Assembly (NCBI GenBank): GCA_903852755.1
Contig: CAINRS010000139.1
Location: forward strand, 1 to 64,000
Length of the DNA stretch: 64,000 nucleotides
Direction: 5' to 3'
DNA from: an uncultured Actinomycetes bacterium
GTDB lineage: Bacteria; Actinomycetota; Acidimicrobiia; Acidimicrobiales; Microtrichaceae
How positions within the stretch are numbered: position 1 is the stretch's first letter; every line of letters starts with the position of its first letter. The notes beneath the pieces were generated by a model, which was not told where the DNA came from, did no database searches, and worked only from the letters and a program-made list of their open reading frames with translations. Position numbers and translations under genes: made by a program. Positions 54,032-62,950 of the stretch are shown piece after piece.

Positions 54032-55575
54032 CGCTGCTCGTACCAGAACCGGAGCGTCGTGGACTGCGGATCGACGAGCAGCTCCGAGGTGGTGTCGAGG
54101 CGGAGCACCGTCCGGGCCGAGCCGTCGACGGCGGGCCACTCGGGGAGGTCGTCCGCTGCCGGGACGCCGTGGGTTGCGAACGCCACCCACGCCTCGTGGA
54201 CCGCCCGGGCGAGCGACTTGGGGGCCTCGGGGCCGACGAACACGTGCAGGCGCTGGTCCTCGACGAGGTCGAACACGAACGGGATCTCGATCGCGTGCGA
54301 CGCTCCGATCAGGCCGCCCATCGCCGGGCTCGGCCAGTCCCAGCGGTACTGGTACACGGGAGCGTGCGGCGCCTGCGCGTCGACCAGCTCCGATGCGGGC
54401 ACCCGGAACACGACGTCGGTGAGGACGGCGGTCTCGATCTCGGCAGCGGAGGCGTCGGGGAGCTCCGACCGGTAGGCCTCGAGTGCGCCACCGGGATCGA
54501 CGCCGAGCAGTTCGAGGCGTTCGAGCAGTTCGCCGTCCGATGATGCCGACGGGCTCATGAGGGCGAAGAGCTTCCACTCCTCGAGGGTCGTGCCGACCAC
54601 CATCGGGATCCCGGCGGCGGCGCCGTCGGCGATGGCGGCGAGCGGGTCGACGGGGACCTCACCCCCGTCGGCGACGGGGCGGAACGCCAGGAAGGCGAGC
54701 GGGCTGTCGTGCTCCCGGAGCGCCGCCTCGGGGTCTGCGATCCGTCGGGCGTTGATCCGGGCGTGGGCCCCGAGCAGCGAGGGGAGGTCGGCCACGAGGA
54801 GGTCCTCGATGCTCGAGGCGCCGACCTCGGCGAGGAACGCCTCGGTGTCGGCCCGGGCATCGGCGACCGGCCGGGCCGCCGAGGCCGCCCCGGACTCGGC
54901 GACGACCTGGTGGAACAGCCCCCGGGCCCGCGGCATCGATGCGAGCAGCGACACGCTCATCGCTCCGGCCGACTCACCGAAGATGGTGACCCTCCCCGGG
55001 TCGCCGCCGAACGCTGCGGCGTTGTCCCGCACCCACTCCAGCGCGGCGATCTGGTCGAGCAGGCCGACGTTGCCCGAGCCGGCGTACGCCGGGTCGAGGC
55101 CGCCGAGTTCCAGGAACCCCAGCGAGCCGAGTCGGTAGTTGAGCGTCACCAGGACCACACCGGTCCGGGCGAAGGACTCCCCGTGGTAGAGCGGCGACGA
55201 TCCCGACCCCATCTCGAAGCCGCCGCCGTGGACCCAGACCATCACCGGGCGCGGCGTCTCGGGTTCGACGTCCGCGGTCCAGACGTTCAGGTAGAGGCAG
55301 TCCTCGTCCCAGACCTCGGACTCACCGCCGAAGAGCGCGTCCATCATCGACGGGTTCTGCGGACAGATGGGTCCGAACTCGTGTGCAGGTCGCACACCGG
55401 CCCACGGCTCCACCGGCTGGGGCGGTCGGAACCGCAGCGGGCCGACCGGCGGTGCGGCGAACGGGACGCCGGCGAACCGGAGGACACCGTGGTGCCAGGA
55501 GCCCTCGATCGTGCCGTGGGAGGTGTCGACCTCGACGGCCGTGCCGTCGACGGGGGCCGTGTCGGTGCGTGCCAT
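54028..55575 (-). CDS. Carboxylesterase type B
   Basis: A 515-residue alpha/beta hydrolase. Signatures: FAGVPFAAPPVGPLRF near 34, EDCLYLNVW near 95, oxyanion VWVHGGGF near 115, nucleophile elbow FGESAGAMS near 200, and the Glu/His region later with SHAIEIPFVF near 428. Type B enzymes hydrolyse a wide range of carboxylic esters. No signal peptide, so cytoplasmic. First gene of a two-gene unit with the LLM oxidoreductase. ATG 55575 lies seven bases after a TAGTCA sequence that could be a poor -10. Confidence 0.9.
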   Translation of the reverse strand: MARTDTAPVDGTAVEVDTSHGTIEGSWHHGVLRFAGVPFAAPPVGPLRFRPPQPVEPWAGVRPAHEFGPICPQNPSMMDALFGGESEVWDEDCLYLNVWTADVEPETPRPVMVWVHGGGFEMGSGSSPLYHGESFARTGVVLVTLNYRLGSLGFLELGGLDPAYAGSGNVGLLDQIAALEWVRDNAAAFGGDPGRVTIFGESAGAMSVSLLASMPRARGLFHQVVAESGAASAARPVADARADTEAFLAEVGASSIEDLLVADLPSLLGAHARINARRIADPEAALREHDSPLAFLAFRPVADGGEVPVDPLAAIADGAAAGIPMVVGTTLEEWKLFALMSPSASSDGELLERLELLGVDPGGALEAYRSELPDASAAEIETAVLTDVVFRVPASELVDAQAPHAPVYQYRWDWPSPAMGGLIGASHAIEIPFVFDLVEDQRLHVFVGPEAPKSLARAVHEAWVAFATHGVPAADDLPEWPAVDGSARTVLRLDTTSELLVDPQSTTLRFWYEQR

Positions 55576-55646
55576 GCGTACTGACTACCACGAGCCGCCG
55601 CCCGGAGGTCGACCGTTCGTCCGTTCACGCGTCGTGGCCGAACCAC

Positions 55647-55652
55647 TACGCT
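55647..55652 (+). promoter_or_regulatory. -10 box for a leaderless mRNA (TACGCT)
   Basis: TACGCT ends eight bases before GTG 55661 and supports that start for the large GGDEF-EAL gene. Confidence 0.55.
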
Positions 55653-55660
55653 CGAAGGTC

Positions 55661-58321
55661 GTGGACGATCGAGTCTCGAGCGGTTCGCCGACGTCGGCGG
55701 CCGAGCACCTCGTCCCGGTGCGCGTCCGGGAGTTCACGGCGCTGGTCGAGCAGCTGTTCCAGGACCTGATCGAGACCCCGCTCGACCGGATCGACGACGG
55801 TCTCGTCCGGATGCTCGGCGCCGTCAGCCGGTTCCTCGGCACCGACCGGGGGTTCGTGATCCGCTACGACCACGACAGCCGGACCATCTCGATGACCCAC
55901 GAGTGGTGCGCGCCCGGGATCGACTCCGCCATGGAGAGCGAGCAGGCCAGGTCCTTCGACGAACTCCCCCGGGAGCAGGCCCGCCTGCTGCGCCACGAGA
56001 TCAACGAGATCCGCGACACGAGCGACCTGCCCGAGGGCTGGGAGCTCGACGCTGCGTACCTCGCCGCCGAGGGCATCACGTCCATCATCGAGCTGCCGTT
56101 CTTCGCCGACGGCCGGGTCGCCGGTCTGGTGGGCTTCGACCGCCTCACCGGTCCGGCAACCTGGATCGACCAGGACATCCCCGTGCTCCGCAGCGTGGCG
56201 GCACTCGTCGAGCACGCCTTCAACCGGACCGGTCGTCGACCCGAGGGAGAGGACCTCGCCGGGCGACTCGGGGTCTTCGAGCGTTCCCCGATCGCGATCG
56301 TGGTGGTGGACGCCGACGGGAACGTGGTGGACGCCAACCAGCAGGCGGCGTCGGTGCTCGATCGACCACGGGAGGAGCTCTCTGGAGTCGATCTCGTGGG
56401 GTTCCTCGACCCCGGGGATCGCCCAGCGTTCCTGGAGGAGTGGGAGGCGCTGCGCAGGGGTGCGGGCGACTCGTGCTCGGTCGAGGTCCGGCTGTCCGTC
56501 GGCGGACCCGCCCGACCGGCACGCCTCGACGTGCTCGCCAACCGGCCCGACGACGGCTCGTTCGTCGGCGGCACCATCCACATCTGGGACCTGGTGGACC
56601 AGCGGCAGGTCGTCGACGAGCTCGCCCGGACCGAGGCCCGGTACGCGTCACTCGTCGAGGCCCTGCCCGAGGGGATCATCCAGGTCGGTCCTGACGGTGT
56701 GCCGCACCTGGTCAACCGTGCGGCCGTCGACCTGCGCGCCCGGATGATGGCGGCCGGTGTCGCCGAGGTCGGGGGGTGGCCCGAGCTCCCGGCGGAACTC
56801 GCCGTCCGACTCGACGGCCGCATCCGGAACGCGTCGCGCAACGGTGATGCCAACGTGGTCGAGTTCCCCGTCACCACCACCGACGGGGAGATGTGGCTCG
56901 AGTGCACGATCCTGGCCCAGGACCCGGCCGACCCCGGGGCCCCGCTGCAGCTCGTCGTCCGCGAGACCACCGAGAGTCACCGGCACCGGGCGGAGCTCGA
57001 GTACCAGGCCAACCACGACCACCTGACCGGACTCCCCAACCGGGTGGCGTTCCTGCGGCAGCTCAGTGCGGCGTGCGATTCGGTCGGGGAGTCCGTGGAC
57101 TCGGTCGCCGTCCTCTTCGTCGACCTCGACGACTTCAAGGTGGTGAACGACTCGCTCGGTCACGACGCCGGCGACGCGCTCCTGCAGATCGCCGCCGGTC
57201 GGCTGCGGAGCCGTCTCGGACCCGAGTGGACCGTCGCCCGCTTCGGAGGTGACGAGTTCACGGTCCTCGCCACCGATGCCTCCGACGACGAGGTGCTCGA
57301 CCTCGCCGGGCTCGTGCGCGACATCCTCGCCCAGCCGGTCGACCACGAGGGCCGCCGGTTCGTCCTCGCGGCCTCGGTCGGAGTGGTGCGGACCGACCGT
57401 CGTTCGGAGCCGGCCGACCTGCTCCGCTGGGCCGACGCCGCGTTGTACGAGGCCAAGTCGGGTGGCCGGGACCGGATCGTGGTGGTCGACGACGACCTCC
57501 GTGTCCGAGTGGCCGACCGCACCGCGCTCGGGCTCGACCTCAAGGTCGCCGCCGCCGCCGAGCAGCTGGTCGTCCACTACCAGCCCGAGGTCGACGTCCC
57601 GTCCGGCCGTGTCGTCGGCGCCGAGGCGCTCGTTCGCTGGCAGCACCCGGTCCGGGGCCTGCTCCAGCCCGGCTCCTTCATCGGACTGGCCGAGGACAAC
57701 GGGTCGATCGGGGCGATCGGACGGTCCGTGCTCCTCGACTCGTGCCGGGACGTGGCGGGGTGGTCCGCTCGCGGTCTGCTCCCCGACGAGTTCGTGCTCC
57801 GGGTCAACGTCTCGGTGCGCCAGCTGGAGCTCCCCGACTTCGTGGAGTCGGTCGCCGAGGTCCTCGAGCGGACCGCCCTGGATCCGGCCAGGCTCACGCT
57901 CGAGGTCACCGAGACCACGGTGATGCGCGACGCCGAGCTGGGACTCGACGCAGTGGACCGTCTGCGCAAGCTCGGGGTGCGTCTCGCGATCGACGACTTC
58001 GGCACGGGTTACAGCTCGCTGCAGGTGCTCAAGAGCCTGCCGATCGACGTGGTGAAGATCGACCGCAGCTTCGTCACGGGACTCCCGGACGATCCGGAGG
58101 ACCGGGCCATCGTCGAGACGATCCTCCGGCTCGCCGAGGTGCTCGGGCTCGGGGTGACCGCCGAGGGGGTCGAGCGTCCGGACCAGCTCGACGCGCTGCT
58201 CGAGATGGGGTGCCGCTCGGTCCAGGGGTTCCTCTACTCCCGGCCCGTGCCGCGTGCCGACTTCGAGCGGATCCTCACCACGGTGGACTGGCCGGACCGA
58301 CGGTACCCGTCGACCCGCTGA
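55661..58321 (+). CDS. GAF-PAS-PAS-GGDEF-EAL c-di-GMP protein
   Basis: An 886-residue cytoplasmic sensor. GAF (about 22-188), PAS1 (about 200-320: FERSPIAIVVVDADGNV), PAS2 (about 325-450: LVEALPEGIIQVGPDGV), GGDEF (about 455-615) and EAL (about 630-880). GGDEF is intact (RFGGDEFTVL) with LFVDLDDFKVVND before it. EAL keeps EALVRW, VNVSVRQ, EVTETTVM, DDFGTGYSSL, VKIDRSFV and AEGVE, so both activities look possible. Such composite proteins often work in one direction only. It is the third c-di-GMP gene in the window. Confidence 0.92.
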   Translation: MDDRVSSGSPTSAAEHLVPVRVREFTALVEQLFQDLIETPLDRIDDGLVRMLGAVSRFLGTDRGFVIRYDHDSRTISMTHEWCAPGIDSAMESEQARSFDELPREQARLLRHEINEIRDTSDLPEGWELDAAYLAAEGITSIIELPFFADGRVAGLVGFDRLTGPATWIDQDIPVLRSVAALVEHAFNRTGRRPEGEDLAGRLGVFERSPIAIVVVDADGNVVDANQQAASVLDRPREELSGVDLVGFLDPGDRPAFLEEWEALRRGAGDSCSVEVRLSVGGPARPARLDVLANRPDDGSFVGGTIHIWDLVDQRQVVDELARTEARYASLVEALPEGIIQVGPDGVPHLVNRAAVDLRARMMAAGVAEVGGWPELPAELAVRLDGRIRNASRNGDANVVEFPVTTTDGEMWLECTILAQDPADPGAPLQLVVRETTESHRHRAELEYQANHDHLTGLPNRVAFLRQLSAACDSVGESVDSVAVLFVDLDDFKVVNDSLGHDAGDALLQIAAGRLRSRLGPEWTVARFGGDEFTVLATDASDDEVLDLAGLVRDILAQPVDHEGRRFVLAASVGVVRTDRRSEPADLLRWADAALYEAKSGGRDRIVVVDDDLRVRVADRTALGLDLKVAAAAEQLVVHYQPEVDVPSGRVVGAEALVRWQHPVRGLLQPGSFIGLAEDNGSIGAIGRSVLLDSCRDVAGWSARGLLPDEFVLRVNVSVRQLELPDFVESVAEVLERTALDPARLTLEVTETTVMRDAELGLDAVDRLRKLGVRLAIDDFGTGYSSLQVLKSLPIDVVKIDRSFVTGLPDDPEDRAIVETILRLAEVLGLGVTAEGVERPDQLDALLEMGCRSVQGFLYSRPVPRADFERILTTVDWPDRRYPSTR

Positions 58322-58357
58322 GCCCGGCCACCCCGGGGCCGACGCCACCGGTGCGGC

Positions 58358-58363
58358 TACGGT
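58358..58363 (+). promoter_or_regulatory. -10 box for a leaderless mRNA (TACGGT)
   Basis: TACGGT ends seven bases before GTG 58371 of the acyl-CoA dehydrogenase gene. Confidence 0.6.
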
Positions 58364-58370
58364 CGGCACC

Positions 58371-59621
58371 GTGAGCATCGACTTCTCCCTCTCGCCCGAG
58401 CTCGAGGCGATCCGGGCCCGGGTCCGGACGTTCATCACCGACGTCGTCCAGGTCGGCGAGGCCCGGATCGCCGAGGAGCGGCTCGAGTCCGAGGACCGAG
58501 ACGAGTACCTCCGCACCCTGATCGGCATGCGGGTCCGCGCCCAGGAGGAGGGTCTCTGGCTCCCGCACATGCCCGAGGAGTGGGGCGGGATGGGCCTGGG
58601 TCACGTCGAGCTCGCCATGGTGCAGGCCGAGGCCGCCAAGAGCTACTACGGCCCGTGGGTCCTCAACTGCCAGGCGCCCGACGAGGGCAACATGCACACG
58701 CTCCTGCACTGGGCGACCGAGGACCAGCAGGAGCGGTACCTCCGTCCGCTGTGCGAGGGGCGGGTCTGGAGCTGCTTCGCGATGACCGAGCCCGAGGTGG
58801 CCGGGTCGGACCCCACGCTGATCCGGACCCACGCCTACTCCGACGGCGACGAGTGGGTGATCAACGGTCACAAGTGGTTCATCTCCAACGCCCACCGGGC
58901 GAACTTCGCGATCCTCGTCGCCCGCACCGAGGACGACCCCGACCTGCCGCAGGCGGCGAACACGGCGTTCATCGTCGACATCCCGTCCGAGGGGTGGAAC
59001 GAGGTGCGCCAGATCGAGACCATGCACGGCTCGACCGGGCACTCCGAGATCCTCATCGAGGACCTGCGGGTCCACGAGTCGCAGATGCTCGGTGGCCGCG
59101 GCCAGGGGCACCTGCTCGGCCAGTACCGGCTCGGCCCGGCCCGACTGGCCCACTGCATGCGGTGGATCGCCCAGGCCGAGGTCGCCCTGGACATGATGGT
59201 CGACCGCTCGCTCCACCGGTTCGCCCACGGTTCGCTCCTCGCCGAGAAGCAGGGGGTGCAGTGGATGATCGCGGACTCCACCGTGGAGCTGTACCAGGCC
59301 AAGCTCATGGTGCTGCACGCCGCCTACAAGGTCGACCAGCACCGGCTCGACGAGTCGGTGGACTTCAAGTCGGAGGTCTCCATGGCCAAGCACTTCGTGG
59401 CCAACATGCTCAACCGTGTGATCGACCGGTCGATCCAGGTGCACGGTGCACTCGGGTACTCGACCGACACCCCGCTCGCCCACATGTACCAGCACGCCCG
59501 TTGGGCCCGGTTCGCCGACGGGGCCGACGAGGTCCACCAGATGCGGATCGCGCAGCGCACCATCGCAGCGTGGAAGGACTCGGGTTCCACCAACGCGGCG
59601 ACCGGCGGCCTCCCGATCTGA
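58371..59621 (+). CDS. Acyl-CoA dehydrogenase
   Basis: A 416-residue FAD enzyme. CFAMTEPEVAGSDPT near residue 140 is the first family signature, WVINGHKWFISNA near 163 follows, and QVHGALGYSTDTPLAHMYQHAR near 352-373 closes the flavin site. The catalytic base region is HGALGYS-like without a clear Glu in the common place, so this may be a member acting on branched, aromatic or steroid CoA esters. Some relatives act as ACAD10/11-like or FadE-type enzymes. GTG 58371 with a leaderless -10 box; the gene stands alone. Confidence 0.92.
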   Translation: MSIDFSLSPELEAIRARVRTFITDVVQVGEARIAEERLESEDRDEYLRTLIGMRVRAQEEGLWLPHMPEEWGGMGLGHVELAMVQAEAAKSYYGPWVLNCQAPDEGNMHTLLHWATEDQQERYLRPLCEGRVWSCFAMTEPEVAGSDPTLIRTHAYSDGDEWVINGHKWFISNAHRANFAILVARTEDDPDLPQAANTAFIVDIPSEGWNEVRQIETMHGSTGHSEILIEDLRVHESQMLGGRGQGHLLGQYRLGPARLAHCMRWIAQAEVALDMMVDRSLHRFAHGSLLAEKQGVQWMIADSTVELYQAKLMVLHAAYKVDQHRLDESVDFKSEVSMAKHFVANMLNRVIDRSIQVHGALGYSTDTPLAHMYQHARWARFADGADEVHQMRIAQRTIAAWKDSGSTNAATGGLPI

Positions 59622-59638
59622 GCCACCCTGGTCCGGTC

Positions 59639-60079
59639 TCAGCGCCGGCGCCCCCACCGGATCGCCACCGGGACGGCGCACACCACCGCGTACACGGCGA
59701 CCACCGTCCAGAACAGCCGGTCGCCGGGTGACTCCAGGTAGCGGGCCAGGCCCACCCCGACCGCCGGTGCGGCGACCAGCGACAACAGGACCTGTCGGAC
59801 CGGTGCGTAGCGGACGAGGCCGAGCTGCTCGCACCACCACTCGACGACGACCGGCACCGGCAGGAGCACCAGCAGGAGCGGGTCCGCAGCGGCCGGCCAG
59901 CGGATCCCGGCGAGCGTCAGGACGGTGATCCCGACGGTCGCCGGCCAGAACCAGAGGCATCGGCGACACACGTGCCGCCCACCGATGACGGCACACCGGT
60001 CGAGCTGGTCCGCGTGGTGGTGGCTGAGCCAGAGACGGGGCTCCGACCCGGGGGTCTGCTGCCCGGGAGTGTGCTGCAC
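59639..60079 (-). CDS. DUF2085-like small membrane protein
   Basis: About 146 residues with four hydrophobic helices. The N-terminal soluble part has WLSHHHADQLDRCAVIGGRHVCRRCLWF, shown by its key elements: a His cluster, then R-C and C-x2-C in a pattern like DUF2085 proteins, which may bind metal. The function is unknown. The start is uncertain: GTG 60079 is given, because the frame further upstream enters the hydrolase gene. Seventeen bp separate it from that upstream gene, so cotranscription is likely. Convergent with the acyl-CoA dehydrogenase gene. Confidence 0.62.
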   Translation of the reverse strand: MQHTPGQQTPGSEPRLWLSHHHADQLDRCAVIGGRHVCRRCLWFWPATVGITVLTLAGIRWPAAADPLLLVLLPVPVVVEWWCEQLGLVRYAPVRQVLLSLVAAPAVGVGLARYLESPGDRLFWTVVAVYAVVCAVPVAIRWGRRR

Positions 60080-60096
60080 GGGGGAGTGATCGGCGC

Positions 60097-61134
60097 TCAG
60101 GTCCGGAACATGAGCTTGCCGGTCGCGGCGCAGATCTCGGAGATGACGGCGACGCCGTCGGGGAGGACACCCATCCCGAAGAACCCGTGGACCATGTCGT
60201 CGTAGCACCGGTACTCGCAGGGGACGCCGGCGTCGGAGAGCCGTTCGGCGTAGGCGGCGCCCTCGTCACGCAGCGGGTCGAACCCTGCGGTCACGACCAG
60301 GGCGGGGGCGAGGCCGCCCAGATCGGGGGCGAGCAGTGGCGACGCTGCGGGTGCGTCCCAGGTCGCGACCTCGGGCAGGTACTGGGCGCGGTACCACTCC
60401 ACGTCGGCCCGCGTCAGGAGGAACCCCTCGGCGAACAGCTCGTGCGACCTCGAGTCGAAGTGGGCGTTGGTCGCCGGGTAGACGAGGGACTGCGCAACCG
60501 GCGGGTCCTCGTCACGGCACTGCTGGGCCACCACGGCGGCCAGGTTCCCTCCGGCGCTGTCACCCATGACGCCGACACGCCCCGGCAGCACCCCGATCTC
60601 GCGGTGGTGCTCCTGGACCCACCGGAACGCAGCCACGGCGTCGTCGACCGCGGCGGGGAACCGGTGCTCCGGCGCGAGTCGGTAGTCGACCGAGACGACC
60701 ACGCACCCGGACACCTCGGCGAGCACGCGACAGCAGCCGTCGTGGGTGTCGAGGTCGCCGACCACCCAGCCGCCTCCGTGGTAGTAGACGATCGCCGGGG
60801 CGAGGCTGGGTCCGCCGAGCCTGCGGTACACCCGGACCGGCAGGTCGCCGCCCGGCCCGGCGAGGATCCGGTCCGCGGTGTGGATGCCCAGTCGGGTCGG
60901 CATCCCGAGCGCCGCGGCACGGCGGAGGTCGCGCCGTCGGGTCTCGACGTCCGTCGCCCCCAGTCCCGCACCGGTGCGCTCGCCCAGCGACAGGATCGCC
61001 TGGACCTGCCGGGACAGCACCCGCCCGTCGATCGTCACGGGCGGTGCCCCGATCAGACGGTCCAGGACCGGACGGGGGAGCCCCAGCACCCGTCGCGCCA
61101 GCCTGGTGGGGATCGTCGCCCGTTCCGTCCGCAC
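60097..61134 (-). CDS. Alpha/beta hydrolase, hormone-sensitive lipase family
   Basis: A 345-residue esterase. YHGGGWVVGD near residue 119, nucleophile GDSAGGNLA near 192, acid in TAGFDPLRDEG near 285 and His in MVHGFFG near 316, so the triad is complete. N-terminal 70 residues form the usual helical cap. GGAGGG lies 8 bases before GTG 61134. A block of three hairpin repeats separates it from the amidohydrolase gene upstream. It is distinct in sequence from the HSL-family gene near 29.4 kb. Confidence 0.9.
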   Translation of the reverse strand: MRTERATIPTRLARRVLGLPRPVLDRLIGAPPVTIDGRVLSRQVQAILSLGERTGAGLGATDVETRRRDLRRAAALGMPTRLGIHTADRILAGPGGDLPVRVYRRLGGPSLAPAIVYYHGGGWVVGDLDTHDGCCRVLAEVSGCVVVSVDYRLAPEHRFPAAVDDAVAAFRWVQEHHREIGVLPGRVGVMGDSAGGNLAAVVAQQCRDEDPPVAQSLVYPATNAHFDSRSHELFAEGFLLTRADVEWYRAQYLPEVATWDAPAASPLLAPDLGGLAPALVVTAGFDPLRDEGAAYAERLSDAGVPCEYRCYDDMVHGFFGMGVLPDGVAVISEICAATGKLMFRT

Positions 61135-61147
61135 CCTCGGTCCCTCC

Positions 61148-61228
61148 GTTCATCTCGGCCGGTCGCACCGGCCGGTTCATCTCGGCCGGTCGCACCGGCC
61201 GGTTCATCTCGGCCGGTCGCACCGGCCG
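61148..61228. repeat. Three perfect 27-bp tandem repeats, each a hairpin
   Basis: Identical units run from 61148, 61175 and 61202. Each contains an inverted repeat with 8-bp arms CGGCCGGT and ACCGGCCG around a CGC loop, so three strong stem-loops can form in a row. The array occupies most of the space between the stop of the amidohydrolase and the start of the hydrolase, both read on the minus strand. It might reduce read-through, protect an mRNA end or bind a protein. Confidence 0.9.
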
Positions 61229-61241
61229 GTCACCCCGGCCG

Positions 61242-62906
61242 TCAGCCCCGCAGGACCGTACCTGCTCGACGCTCGAGGGCCTCGTCCGACGGGGTGCCGT
61301 CGACCCGGGTGGGGACCCCGTTGACGAGCGTGTGGGTGACCCCGGTCGGGGCATCGGCGGTGAGCCGTTCTCCGTCGGCCGGGAAGTCCACGATGCGACG
61401 CAGCGGACCCGGACCGACCGTGCCGGGGTCGAACACGCACAGGTCGGCCGCCATGCCCTCGGCGACGCGTCCCCGGTCGGTCAGGCCGAACACCGCGGCG
61501 GGCTCGCCGGTGAGCTTGTGCACCGCCCGTTCGAGTGGCATCACACCCCGTTCGCGCACCCAGCGTCCCAGGAGGTCGGTCGAGAAGCACGCGTCGCAGA
61601 GCTGGCTGACGTGCGCTCCGGAGTCGGCGAGACCGATCAGGACTCCGTCACGGGGCAGCAACCAGGCGATCGCGTCCTCGTCGTCGTTGGCGAGCACGGA
61701 CCAGAAGCGGGTGCGCAGGTCCTCCTCGAGCGAGAGGTCGAGCACCACGTCGAGGGGGGTCACCCCGCGCGTCGCCGCCAGGTCGACCACGGAGGCCCCC
61801 ACCAGTTCGGGGTGCCGGGCCGACTCGGCCACCCGGAGGGATGCGAAGTTGAACGGGATGGCGCCCCGGCCCTGGAGGTCCTCCCAGGCCCGCTCGCGCC
61901 ACGCCGGGTCCGAGTAGGCGGCGATGCGCTCGTCCCGGCTCACGTCCATGAGCTGACGGAACGAGGCCCGCATGTTGAACGTGAACGGCTCGGCGAGGTG
62001 CATCTGGAACACGAGCGGCCGGCACGACACCTGCGGCCAGACCTCGACGCCGGCGGCCCGGGCCTCGTCGTGCTCGGCGATGACCCGCTCGTGGTAGGGG
62101 AGACCGGCGATGGTGAGCAGGGCCGTCCAGGTGATCGGCCTCCCGATCTCCCGCTGCAGTTCGAAGACCTGCTCGTTGGTGAACACGCCGCCCGGCAGCA
62201 TGGCGACGACGCCCCGCCCGGCGGAGCGGAGCGGCGCCGTGAGGGAGCGGAGCTCGTCGAGGTCGGCGCGGCGGCTCGGGACCGGCCGGCCCCGGTCACC
62301 GTTGTGCGTGGGCGAGGCGCTCGTGGCGAACCCGATGGCCCCGGCGTCGAGGGCCTCGGCCACGGCCCGGACCATCCGGTCGAGTTCCTCCGGTGTCGGG
62401 TCCCGGTCGTAGCCCTCGTCCCCCATGGCCCACAGCCGCAGCGCCGTGTGACCGACGTAGCAGGCGTAGTTGAGCGCAGGGCCGACACGCTCGACGGCGT
62501 CGAGGTACTGCGGGAACGTCTCGAACGAGTCCCACGGGACGCCGACGGTCAGGGTGTCCAGGCTCATGTCCTCGACGTGCTGGAGCGTCCGGGCGAGCAG
62601 GCCCACGCCCTCGGGTCGGACCGGGGCGATGCTGAACCCGCAGTTGCCGGCGACCACCGTGGTCACGCCGTGCTGGCTCGACGGCGTCAGACGGGGGTCC
62701 CAGAAGACCTGCGCGTCGTAGTGGGTGTGCACGTCGATGAACCCGGGGCTCACGACCTGACCCGTGGCGTCGAGCACCCGATCGCCGGCGAGACCCACGC
62801 CGACTCCGGAGATCACCCCGTCGGTGACCGCAACGTCGGCGATCCGGCCCGGGGCACCGGTGCCGTCGACCACGGTGCCACCCCTGATGACGATGTCAGC
62901 AGCCAT
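61242..62906 (-). CDS. N-acyl-D-amino-acid deacylase-like amidohydrolase
   Basis: A 554-residue metal-dependent amidohydrolase. The N-terminal strand set IVIRGGTVVDGTGAPGR and metal site SPGFIDVHTHYDAQ near 50-65 are clear, with NCGFSIAP near 90, YVGHTALRLWAMG near 148 and SDSGAHV-like LADSGAHVSQL near 428 holding the catalytic Asp. The C-terminus returns to the beta sandwich (LVNGVPTRVDG). Family members remove acyl groups from D-amino acids or act on other cyclic amides. ATG 62906 is favoured by sequence and a -10 box. Confidence 0.88.
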   Translation of the reverse strand: MAADIVIRGGTVVDGTGAPGRIADVAVTDGVISGVGVGLAGDRVLDATGQVVSPGFIDVHTHYDAQVFWDPRLTPSSQHGVTTVVAGNCGFSIAPVRPEGVGLLARTLQHVEDMSLDTLTVGVPWDSFETFPQYLDAVERVGPALNYACYVGHTALRLWAMGDEGYDRDPTPEELDRMVRAVAEALDAGAIGFATSASPTHNGDRGRPVPSRRADLDELRSLTAPLRSAGRGVVAMLPGGVFTNEQVFELQREIGRPITWTALLTIAGLPYHERVIAEHDEARAAGVEVWPQVSCRPLVFQMHLAEPFTFNMRASFRQLMDVSRDERIAAYSDPAWRERAWEDLQGRGAIPFNFASLRVAESARHPELVGASVVDLAATRGVTPLDVVLDLSLEEDLRTRFWSVLANDDEDAIAWLLPRDGVLIGLADSGAHVSQLCDACFSTDLLGRWVRERGVMPLERAVHKLTGEPAAVFGLTDRGRVAEGMAADLCVFDPGTVGPGPLRRIVDFPADGERLTADAPTGVTHTLVNGVPTRVDGTPSDEALERRAGTVLRG

Positions 62907-62912
62907 GCCGAC

Positions 62913-62918
62913 AGTATC
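62913..62918 (-). promoter_or_regulatory. -10 box for a leaderless mRNA (GATACT)
   Basis: On the minus strand GATACT ends six bases before ATG 62906. It lies between the DUF1501 stop and the amidohydrolase start, so the latter can be expressed independently. Confidence 0.5.
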
Positions 62919-62950
62919 GCCGCGTCGTTGCGCTCCTGCCCGGGCTGCGC

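Noticed and set aside
61148-61228. Intrinsic terminator
   Set aside because: Stems are strong, but no T-run follows on either strand, and three identical units are not typical of a terminator.
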